From assembly GCF_014647875.1 (NCBI RefSeq), contig NZ_BMQA01000029.1, forward strand, positions 34,721-98,720: a stretch of DNA of 64,000 nt, read 5' to 3'. The stretch's first letter is position 1. Every line of letters starts with the position of its first letter. Below the pieces are notes generated by a model. It was not told the DNA's origin. It did no database searches and worked only from the letters and a program-made list of their open reading frames with translations. Positions 51,545-58,379 of this stretch are shown in pieces. The DNA is from Streptomyces brasiliensis. Its GTDB lineage: Bacteria; Actinomycetota; Actinomycetes; Streptomycetales; Streptomycetaceae. Made by a program: the position numbers and the translations under genes.

Positions 51545-52843
51545 ATGTCTGGTCGGCTGGGGTGTCCGTTTGTGATTGATCCGTTGGGTCGGGATGTTCA
51601 TGGGGAGGCGGCTCGTCTGGGTGAGGGGGGTCCGGTGAGTCGGGTGGTGTTGCCTGGGGGGGTTGAGGCGTGGTTTGTGACGGGTTATGAGGTGGTGAGG
51701 GGGTTGCTTGGGGATCCGCGGGTGTCGAAGGATGCTTATCGGCACTGGCCGGCGTGGATCGAGGGTGAGGTGTCGGGGCAGTGGCCGTTGGCGATCTGGG
51801 TGTCGGTGCAGAACATGGTCACTGCTTATGGGGGTGAGCATCGTCGGCTGCGTCGTTTGGTGGCGTCGGCGTTCACGCCGCGGCGTATTGCCCGGCTGGG
51901 GCCGCGGATCGAGGAGATCACGGGTGGTCTGCTGGATGGGCTGGCGGCGGTGGAGGGGGGTGTGCCGGTGGATTTCCGTCGTTGTTTTGCGCATGGTCTG
52001 CCGACGCAGGTGTTGATTGATCTCTTTGGTATTCCGGGGGAGTTCCGGGTGGCGCTGGAGAAGATCATTGCGGGTTTTTTCGAGACGGCGGCCACGGTGG
52101 AGGCTGCGCGGCAGAATCAGCTGGATCTGTACCGGACGATGGGGGAGCTGGTCGCGTACAAGCGGGTGAGGCCCGGGGATGATCTCACCAGTGGTCTGAT
52201 CGCGGTGCGGGACGGGGAGGGGGGGAGGCGGCTGGGTGAGAAGGAGCTGGTGGACAATCTGATCCTGTTGTTCACCGCGGGGTATGAGACCACGGTCAAT
52301 CTCCTGGACAATGCGGTGGCTCTGCTGCTGAGTCATCCCGCGCAGCTGGCGCATGTGCGGGCCGGGCGTGCCTCGTGGGCGGATGCGGTGGAGGAGACGC
52401 TGCGGGTTCAGGCGCCGGGTGCGAGCGGTCTGCTGCGCTATGCGGTGGAGGATCTGGCCGTCGGGGATGTTGTGATCGGCAAGGGGGAGGCGATGGTCAT
52501 CTCCTTCGCGGGTGCCGGCCGTGACCGTGCGGTGCACGGCGCGGACGCGGACCGGTTCGACGTCACCCGGGCCACGCGTCGTGAGCATGTCTCCTTCGGG
52601 CACGGGGTGCACTTTTGTGTGGGGGCGCCGCTGGCCCGTCTGGAGGCGGAGATCGCCCTGCGCGCTTTGTTCGGGCGGTTTCCCGATGTGCGGCTGGCTG
52701 TTCCCGCCGGGCAGCTGCGCCCGTTGGAGTCGTTCATCTCCAACGGGCACCGGGAGCTGCCCCTGCTGCTGGGTGCGCCCCGTTCAGCGCCCGGTTCCGG
52801 TGCCGGTGCCGGTGCCGGGGAGGGGGCGGGGGCGGGGGTGTGA
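51545..52843 (+). CDS. Cytochrome P450
   Basis: The 432-residue P450 has the I-helix oxygen-binding motif LFTAGYETTVN, the ExxR motif in VEETLRVQAPG and the heme loop FGHGVHFCVGAPLAR with the cysteine ligand. The start MSGRLGCPFVIDPLG gives the normal length; the open frame upstream is repeat DNA. Next to an AfsA homologue it may oxidise the side chain of a butenolide signal, as P450s do in some such clusters, or act in polyketide tailoring. Codons are G+T-rich in the first two thirds, unlike typical Streptomyces genes. The C-terminus ends in a Gly/Ala repeat overlapping the convergent gene. Confidence 0.88.
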   Translation: MSGRLGCPFVIDPLGRDVHGEAARLGEGGPVSRVVLPGGVEAWFVTGYEVVRGLLGDPRVSKDAYRHWPAWIEGEVSGQWPLAIWVSVQNMVTAYGGEHRRLRRLVASAFTPRRIARLGPRIEEITGGLLDGLAAVEGGVPVDFRRCFAHGLPTQVLIDLFGIPGEFRVALEKIIAGFFETAATVEAARQNQLDLYRTMGELVAYKRVRPGDDLTSGLIAVRDGEGGRRLGEKELVDNLILLFTAGYETTVNLLDNAVALLLSHPAQLAHVRAGRASWADAVEETLRVQAPGASGLLRYAVEDLAVGDVVIGKGEAMVISFAGAGRDRAVHGADADRFDVTRATRREHVSFGHGVHFCVGAPLARLEAEIALRALFGRFPDVRLAVPAGQLRPLESFISNGHRELPLLLGAPRSAPGSGAGAGAGEGAGAGV

Positions 52844-53761
52844 GCGCAGTTGCTGCTCGTACCAGGGTGCGTGGCGGGCCAGTCCGGTGAGGGGGTCGGG
52901 GCCGGTGTCGAGGTTCAGCAGCTGCCAGATCGGCTCGCTGTCGAACCAGTGGTCGGTGGTGAGCATGCCGAGGTGGTGTGCCGCCCGGGGGGTCTGTGTC
53001 AGGCGGGCGGCGGCCTGGGTGGTGCTCAGCGGGCGGCGGGCGGGCAGTGCGAGGTGTGTGAGCGCCGCGGCCATCAGGTCGGTGGCGTGCACGGGGCGGG
53101 GGTGGTTGACGTGGTGTGCCCCGGCGAGGTCGGTGTCGGCCAGTGCGGCGGCCAGCGCCGCCCGGGCGAGTGCGTCCGCCTCGACGGCCGAGTGCAGGGT
53201 GTTGGTCTCGACGGCGGCGCCCAGGTGTCCCAGTAGCAGGGCGAGGCCGGGTATCACCCAGGTGTCGCCCGTCCCGTAGACGAGGTGGGGACGCAGGACG
53301 GTTCCTCCCGCTTCGAGGACGTGGCGTTCGGCGGCGGCGCGGGTACGGCTGGTGGCGGAGTGCGGCCGTACGGCCAGGGCCTGCGCGCCGGCCCGCCGGA
53401 AGGGGCCGGGGCCGTAGACGGCGGCGGTGCTCACATACACCACGCGGCGGATTCCGTGCCGTTGTGCGTCGGCCACCAGGGCCCGGGTGCCGCGGTCGTT
53501 GACGGCCTCGAGGCTCGCGTCGTCGCCGGTGATGAGCGAGGCGCAGTGCACCACGGTGTCCACGCCGCGGCACAGGCCCCGCAGGGAGGAGATCTCCCGC
53601 AGGTCCGCGCGGACGTGCTCCGCGCGGTGGGGGGGATGGCCGTCCGGCGTGCCGGTGTGCGTCACGAGCCGGACGGCGAGGTCTTGCCGGGCGAGCGCGG
53701 CACGGGCGACGTGCCGGCCGATGAAGCCGCTTGCTCCGGTGATGAGGATGCGCCGCGCCAT
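52784..53761 (-). CDS. NAD(P)-dependent epimerase/reductase-like SDR protein
   Basis: The 325-residue extended SDR has the Rossmann motif ILITGASGFIGRHVA and VVYVSTAAVYGPG. The place of the catalytic YxxxK reads ATSRTRAAAE, so Tyr and Lys appear replaced by Thr and Arg. It may be a reductase of a butyrolactone keto group with altered chemistry, or non-catalytic. Start MARRILITG. The last 60 bp overlap the 3' end of the P450 gene and encode GTGTGTGTGR. It is divergent from the receptor gene, with two palindromic elements between. Confidence 0.82.
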   Translation of the reverse strand: MARRILITGASGFIGRHVARAALARQDLAVRLVTHTGTPDGHPPHRAEHVRADLREISSLRGLCRGVDTVVHCASLITGDDASLEAVNDRGTRALVADAQRHGIRRVVYVSTAAVYGPGPFRRAGAQALAVRPHSATSRTRAAAERHVLEAGGTVLRPHLVYGTGDTWVIPGLALLLGHLGAAVETNTLHSAVEADALARAALAAALADTDLAGAHHVNHPRPVHATDLMAAALTHLALPARRPLSTTQAAARLTQTPRAAHHLGMLTTDHWFDSEPIWQLLNLDTGPDPLTGLARHAPWYEQQLRSHPRPRPLPGTGTGTGTGR

Positions 53762-53837
53762 CCGAGGGCCTCCCGGGGGTGTCGTGGACGGACGTGATTC
53801 GGCCGGGGACACCACTTCGTGCCGCCGCCCAGGTTGT

Positions 53838-53866
53838 GAAAATACGGACTAGCTGGTTTGGTTTCC
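53838..53866. promoter_or_regulatory. ARE-like site between reductase and receptor genes
   Basis: ATACGGACT (53842-53850), AGCT, GGTTTGG (53855-53861), flanked by GAAA and TTTCC. Same ATACGRACY-N4-GGTTT layout as at 50274. The position suits receptor control of both divergent genes. Confidence 0.6.
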
Positions 53867-53884
53867 AGAGGGGGTGCAAGATTA

Positions 53885-53905
53885 GGTGAACGCGCAACGT
53901 TCACC
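53885..53905. promoter_or_regulatory. Perfect inverted repeat before the receptor gene
   Basis: GGTGAACG-CGCAA-CGTTCACC, 8-bp arms with a 5-bp spacer, 25 bp upstream of the GTG at 53930. It is distinct from the ARE-like element. It could be an operator for autoregulation or for another TetR protein. Confidence 0.55.
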
Positions 53906-53929
53906 GAGTGACGACAGTTGGAGGGGCCC

Positions 53930-54616
53930 GTGGCACAGCAGGAGCGTGCGATCCGCACCCGGCACGCGATCTTGAAGGCCGCGGCGTCCGTGTTCGACGA
54001 GCGCGGCTACGAAGCCGCCACGATCGGTGAGATCCTCGCCCGCGCGGGCGTCACCAAGGGCGCGCTGTACTTCCACTTCCCCTCCAAGCAGGCGCTCGCC
54101 GAGGGCGTGTTCACCGAGCAGTTCACCGTACTCGCCCTGCCGCCGAGGACCTGCAAGCTCCAGGAACTGGTCGACGTCGGGCTGCTGACCGCGTACCGGA
54201 TGCGGCGTGATCCGCTCGTCAGCGGCGCTGCCCGGCTCTCCCTGGAGGGGGAGATGGGCATGCAGCTCGGTCCCCAGCTGATCGGCGGGTGGATAGGGGC
54301 GACGGAGAAGCTGCTGACGGAGGCCAAGGCGCAGGGCGAGCTCCTGCCGCACGTCGACCCCGCCGAGAGCGCGTGGATCTTCTCCGCCGCCTGGACCGGC
54401 GTGCAGGTCTACTCCCACAACACCGCCCGCCGCAGCGACCTGGAGGAGCGCATCGCCCAGCTCTTCACCCACCTGCTGCCCTCGGTGGCGGTGCCCGCGG
54501 TGCTGGGCAGACTCCTCATCAGCGCCGGGCGGGCGCGGGAGGTCGGCGAGGAGAGCGAGCGGTTCACCCGGGAGACGGCCGCCGCCGAGGAGGACGCCGT
54601 TCCCGCCGCCGGCTGA
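53930..54616 (+). CDS. Gamma-butyrolactone receptor, TetR/ArpA type
   Basis: The 228-residue protein starts QQERAIRTRHAILKAAASVF and continues RGYEAATIGEILARAGVTKG then ALYFHFPSKQALAEGV, the highly conserved DNA-binding domain of ArpA/ScbR-type receptors. The ligand-pocket region contains GPQLIGGWIGATEKLL. GTG at 53930 is chosen (GGAGGGG 4-10 bp upstream). It should repress its targets until the local AfsA-made signal binds. Proximity to ARE-like sites and the AfsA gene supports this. Confidence 0.92.
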   Translation: MAQQERAIRTRHAILKAAASVFDERGYEAATIGEILARAGVTKGALYFHFPSKQALAEGVFTEQFTVLALPPRTCKLQELVDVGLLTAYRMRRDPLVSGAARLSLEGEMGMQLGPQLIGGWIGATEKLLTEAKAQGELLPHVDPAESAWIFSAAWTGVQVYSHNTARRSDLEERIAQLFTHLLPSVAVPAVLGRLLISAGRAREVGEESERFTRETAAAEEDAVPAAG

Positions 54617-55082
54617 ACCCGCCGCCGCCGGCCGGCGGGGTGCGGCGCGGGGCGGGGCGGCGGGGAGTGATGACCGCGGGCCGGGGCCGGGGCGCCCCCG
54701 CAGCCGGCCGGCGGGCGCGGACCGGGCGGGCGGCCTGCCGGCACGAGACCTTCCCCGGACCGGCCCCCCTGCACGCGACCTTCCCCGGACGGTTTGTGCC
54801 GATGCGGGTGAGCCGACCGTCCGCCGTGGGCGGGCCGTGCCGGGCGCGGGAGGGGCGCGGGAGGGGTGGCCTGCCGGAGTCCGCCTGGAGACCTGCTTGA
54901 CCGCAGCGCCCCGGACGGGCCCGGCACCGGAGAAACAGACCCGCTATGCGGTTAAGTGGGAGGGGGCCGGCGCGCGGCCGGGCACGGGGTGACGTGCGGC
55001 CCGCGGCGGGCACGCCCGCGGCGGGCACGCCCGCGGCGGGCACGCCTGCGGCGTGAGCGGCCCGGCACCCGAAAGGAGAGCG
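54617..55082. other. Intergenic region with short repeats and a candidate ARE
   Basis: There is no supported gene. CGACCTTCCCCGGAC occurs twice near 54750-54795. Three perfect 15-bp tandem units (CCCGCGGCGGGCACG) occupy 55000-55044 with a partial fourth. AAACAGACCCGC-TAT-GCGGTT (54933-54953) has an imperfect ARE-like symmetry and is the likely control region of the pseudo-receptor gene. Confidence 0.5.
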
Positions 55083-55706
55083 ATGGTCAAGCAGGTTCGG
55101 GCGGCGCGCACACGCCGGGCCCTCCTTCAGGCGGCCGCCGAGGTGTTCGCCGCCGACGGATACGCCATGGCCTCGCTGCCCTCGATCAGCGCGCGGGCCG
55201 GCGTGAGTGCCGGCGCCCTGCACTTCCACTTCTCCAGCAAGGCCCTGCTGGCCACGGAGGTGGAGAACGCGGCCGCGGAGGTGCTGCGCTCGGCGGTGGA
55301 GCGGTCACGGTCCTCGTCCGCCACCTGGCTGGAGACCCTGGTGGACGCCACGTCCGGACTGCTCGTCGCCATGGCCGCCGACCCCGTCGTGTGCGCGGGC
55401 TTCAGGCTGGGCAGCGATCCCTCGCGCAAGAACGGGCCCGGGCTGCCGGGCTGGTGGCGCACCTGGGTGCACGACCTCGTCGTCCAGGCGCGGGCGGCCG
55501 GGGAACTGGCCGACGACGTCTCGCCCGAGGGGGCCACCGCGGTGATCGTCGCGGCCACCGTCGGCTTCGGGGCGCTCGGCAGCCGGGAGCACGACTGGCT
55601 CTCACCGGAACGCGCCGGGCAGTTCTGGGCCTTCGTCCTGCCGCGCCTGGCCGCCTCCCCCCAGCAGGCGACGGGCGCGGTGACGGGCGCATCCGGCGCC
55701 GAGTGA
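55083..55706 (+). CDS. Pseudo gamma-butyrolactone receptor, TetR family
   Basis: The 207-residue protein starts MVKQVRAARTRRALLQAAAE and has SISARAGVSAGALHFHFSSK, close to JadR2/ScbR2-type pseudo-receptors, which share the receptor fold but respond to antibiotics or other ligands. An AAAGGAGAG site precedes the ATG. The DNA-binding helix differs from the first receptor (LPSISARAGVSAG against IGEILARAGVTKG). It sits between the receptor and the SARP, the usual order in such regulatory blocks. Confidence 0.85.
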   Translation: MVKQVRAARTRRALLQAAAEVFAADGYAMASLPSISARAGVSAGALHFHFSSKALLATEVENAAAEVLRSAVERSRSSSATWLETLVDATSGLLVAMAADPVVCAGFRLGSDPSRKNGPGLPGWWRTWVHDLVVQARAAGELADDVSPEGATAVIVAATVGFGALGSREHDWLSPERAGQFWAFVLPRLAASPQQATGAVTGASGAE

Positions 55707-55778
55707 ACCGCGCGGCGGGCGGGGCGCCGTGCGGCGGGCAGTGAACCGTGCGCGGGCGGGGCGCCGGCGGACAGCCCC

Positions 55779-55807
55779 TCGAGGACCGGCGGACAGCTCT
55801 TCGAGGG
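55779..55807 (+). promoter_or_regulatory. Possible SARP heptamer pair
   Basis: TCGAGGA (55779) and TCGAGGG (55801) are 22 bp apart, two helical turns, the same spacing as the TCGAGCG pair at 63219. No good -10 box follows at the expected distance, so the function is uncertain. Confidence 0.35.
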
Positions 55808-55977
55808 ACCGGCGCACACCCCCCGGTAAACAGCACGCATGGTCTGGTATGGGAAAGGTCAAGCGGCCGGTTCTCTGGAGGGGTTACGAAACTTTCGCTC
55901 GGGATGTCCACTATCTCCCGTAATACCCTGGCGACTTGAGGGGGTCTCGCGGTCTGGTCGAATCGAAGCAGGGGAAA

Positions 55978-55998
55978 CGGTATGGTATTGACATACCG
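55978..55998. promoter_or_regulatory. Palindrome over the SARP promoter
   Basis: CGGTATG-GTATTGA-CATACCG, perfect 7-bp arms with a 7-bp spacer, overlapping the -35 box. It is a strong candidate operator for the receptor or pseudo-receptor. Confidence 0.6.
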
Positions 55999-56016
55999 CA
56001 TGCGCTGTTTTTTACT
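55988..56016 (+). promoter_or_regulatory. SARP gene promoter
   Basis: TTGACA (55988-55993), exactly 17 bp, TTTACT (56011-56016). The predicted start is about 45 bp before the GTG. Confidence 0.65.
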
Positions 56017-56068
56017 CGGGGGTGCCGGGAATCGGCTCCAGGGCAGCCAGCAGTGACGGGGAGACGGC

Positions 56069-56890
56069 GTGGACATCGACATACTCGGCACACTCGCCGT
56101 GCGGGAGAAGGGCGTCTCGATCACCCCGACGGCGCCCAAGCCCCGTCAGGTGCTGGCGCTGCTCACCCTCGGTGCCGACCAGGTCGTGCACGTGGACACG
56201 CTCAGCGAGGAGCTCTGGGGTGCGGCACCGCCGCGCAGTGCCCGGCCCACCCTGCAGACCTACATTCTGCAGCTGCGGGAGCTGATCACCGTCGCGCTCG
56301 GGTCCGGGGAGGGTGAGGAGACCCGGAGCGCCAAGGACGTCTTACTCACCGTTCCCGGCGGCTATCTCCTCAAGAGCGGTCAGGGCAGCAGCGATGTCCG
56401 TGAGTTCGAGCGGCTGGCGGGCATGGGCTACCGGGCCATGGACGCCGAGGAGTACCCGGAGGCCGCGCGCCTGCTGCGTGAGGCGCTCGCGCTGTGGAAC
56501 GGGCCCGCTCTCGCCGATGTCCAGGCCGGTGTCCATCTGCAGACGCAGGTCAAACGGCTCGAGGAGAGCCGGCTGTGCGCGCTGGACCAGCGCATCGAGG
56601 CCGATCTGAAGCTCGGCCGGCACCGTGAACTGCTCGCCGAGCTGACCGTGCTGGTCAGCCGGTATCCCACCCACGAGAGTCTGTGCGGTCAGTACATGCT
56701 GGCCCTGTACCGCTCCGGCCGGCGGGGTGAGGCGCTGGATGCCTATCAGCGGCTGCGCGCCACCCTCGTACGGACGCTGGGCCTGGAGCCGTCGACCGCG
56801 CTGGGAAAGCTGCAGCGTTCCATCCTCATGGCCGGGCCCGAGGGCGTGCCGCCCGCTGCCGGCTCCGGCCGGCTCACCGCCATCGGCTGA
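56069..56890 (+). CDS. SARP-family transcriptional activator
   Basis: The 273-residue protein has an OmpR-type winged helix (MDIDILGTLAVREKGVSITP, then KPRQVLALLTLGADQVVHVD and TYILQLRELI) and a bacterial transcriptional activation domain (EALALWNGPALADVQAGVHL, YRSGRRGEALDAYQRLRATL). SARPs bind heptamer direct repeats and switch on biosynthetic genes. GTG start with GGGGAGA upstream. Candidate target repeats are seen at 57360 and 63219. An unusual 530-bp repeat region follows. Confidence 0.93.
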   Translation: MDIDILGTLAVREKGVSITPTAPKPRQVLALLTLGADQVVHVDTLSEELWGAAPPRSARPTLQTYILQLRELITVALGSGEGEETRSAKDVLLTVPGGYLLKSGQGSSDVREFERLAGMGYRAMDAEEYPEAARLLREALALWNGPALADVQAGVHLQTQVKRLEESRLCALDQRIEADLKLGRHRELLAELTVLVSRYPTHESLCGQYMLALYRSGRRGEALDAYQRLRATLVRTLGLEPSTALGKLQRSILMAGPEGVPPAAGSGRLTAIG

Positions 56891-56914
56891 CCCGCCCCCA
56901 CCCCGGCCCCCGCG

Positions 56915-57325
56915 GACCCCCGGCCCCCGGAGCAGCCCCTGGCCTCCGGCCTGGGGTCTCCGGTTCCTGGTCTCGGGTCTTCGGCCCCCGGAGCAGCCCC
57001 TGGTCTCCGGCCTGGGGTCTCCGGTTCCTGGTCTCGGGTCTTCGGTTCCCGGGCCTCCTGGTCTCCGGGCTTCCGGTCTTTGGCCTCCGGGCCTCCTGGT
57101 CTCGGGCCTCCTGGTCTCGGGCCTCCTGGTCTCGGGCCTCCTGGTCTCCGGGCCTGGTCTCGGGCCTCCGGCCCCTGGTCTTCGGTTGCCGGACCTCCTG
57201 GTCTCAGACCTCTGGCCTCCTGGCCTCCGGCCTTCGGCCCTGGTCTCGGGCCTTCGGGCCTGGTCTCGGGCCTTCGGGCCTGGTCTCGGGTCTTCGGGTC
57301 TTCTTGGGTCTTCGGGCCCGGGCGG
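56915..57325 (+). repeat. CTGGTCTCGGGCCT-type repeat array
   Basis: A 61-bp unit starting CGGCCCCCGGAGCAG is duplicated (56921 and 56982). It is followed by four 15-bp units GCCTCCTGGTCTCGG (57091-57150) and three units of about 18 bp with CTTCGGGCCTGGTCTCGG (about 57235-57295). It is stop-poor and probably untranslated. It separates the SARP from the first biosynthetic gene. Confidence 0.85.
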
Positions 57326-57359
57326 GCGGGTGTGGTCCGTGGGCCGTCTCCGCTCTTGT

Positions 57360-57391
57360 TCGAGTACCGCTCAAGGCGCGCGGCGCAGTTT
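57360..57391 (+). promoter_or_regulatory. SARP-dependent promoter of the aromatase gene
   Basis: TCGAGTA (57360) and TCAAGGC (57371) are direct repeats with an 11-bp period. Exactly 8 bp after the second comes CAGTTT (57386-57391), the distance usually found between SARP repeats and the -10 box. No -35 box is present, as expected for SARP promoters. Confidence 0.55.
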
Positions 57392-57419
57392 TGAGCACGT
57401 ATGCGGGAGGAGGCCAGTC

Positions 57420-58367
57420 ATGTCGTCGATGCGAGGGCACCGGGTGGGGCACACCGTGCCGGTGGCCGCCCCGGCCGGTGTCGTCTACGGCGTGCTCGCC
57501 GACGCCGCGCGGTGGCCGGTGTTGCTGTCCTCGCACGTCCATGTCGAACGGCTGGACTTCGACGGGGACACCGAGCACCTGCGCGAGTGGGAGGTGACGG
57601 GCGGCGGTGTCCGTGCCTCGCGCACCCGGCGTGTCCTGGATGCCCGCTCCCGTGTGATCGAGTTCGAGCAGCGGTATGCCCCGGGTCCGGGGGCCTGGGC
57701 CGCCGGCGCCTGGAGTGTCGAGGCCCAGGACACCGGCCGGTGCCTGCTCACCCTGCGCCAGGACCTGCCCCGGGACGGATCAACCGGGACGGCGGGGGAG
57801 GTGGAGGCGCAGGTGCGCGGCCGGCTGGAGCGGGTCCGCCGGGTGGCCGAGCAGTGGGAGACGTTCGACGAGCTGCTGCTGTCTTTCGAGGACGGTGTGC
57901 TGGTCAACGGCCCCGCCGAACTCGTCTACGACTTCCTCTACCGGGCCGGGGAGTGGGCCGAGACCGTTCCGCACGTCGACTGGACGAGCGTGAGCGAGGA
58001 CCAGCCCGGTGTGCAGCTGGCCGTCATGGACACCTGTGCCGGGCAGACGGGCGAGCCGGCCAGGGTCGAGGCCGTACGCCTGTGCTTTCCGCACGCCGGG
58101 CGGATCGTCTTCAAGGACACCCGCGTGCCCGGACCGATCGCGGCGCACGCCGGCGAGTGGTACCTGCTGCCCACCGAGTCGGGGGTGCGGGCCGGCTGCG
58201 TCCACCACGTCCTGCTCGGGCAGGAGGACGTCGCCCGGGCCCTGGGTGAGGACGCCACCCTTGCCGACGCCCGCCGTCAGGTACGCGAGTGGCTGGGCCG
58301 CGCGAGCACCGAAGCGCTGGGCCTGGCCAAGTGGCATGCGGAGAGCGCCGTGTGCCGTCTGCGATGA
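57420..58367 (+). CDS. Didomain aromatase/cyclase
   Basis: The 315-residue protein consists of two SRPBCC helix-grip domains (about 1-150 and 155-310): GHTVPVAAPAGVVYGVLADA and LVNGPAELVYDFLYRAGEWA mark their starts. Such proteins cyclise and aromatise the first ring of type II polyketides and indicate a reduced, decaketide-like chain. GGGAGGAGG precedes the ATG. It is the first biosynthetic gene after the SARP, with a matching SARP-type promoter. Confidence 0.92.
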   Translation: MSSMRGHRVGHTVPVAAPAGVVYGVLADAARWPVLLSSHVHVERLDFDGDTEHLREWEVTGGGVRASRTRRVLDARSRVIEFEQRYAPGPGAWAAGAWSVEAQDTGRCLLTLRQDLPRDGSTGTAGEVEAQVRGRLERVRRVAEQWETFDELLLSFEDGVLVNGPAELVYDFLYRAGEWAETVPHVDWTSVSEDQPGVQLAVMDTCAGQTGEPARVEAVRLCFPHAGRIVFKDTRVPGPIAAHAGEWYLLPTESGVRAGCVHHVLLGQEDVARALGEDATLADARRQVREWLGRASTEALGLAKWHAESAVCRLR

Positions 58368-58379
58368 GGAGGCCCCGTC

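Noticed and set aside
50506..52750. Long minus-strand frames rich in RTRDPGPGTR across the repeat and P450
   Set aside because: Stop-free repeat DNA read backwards, with no conserved domain.
56727..57419. Extension of the aromatase upstream through the repeat array
   Set aside because: It overlaps the SARP gene out of frame and reads repeat DNA. GGGAGGAGG directly before the ATG at 57420 fixes the start.
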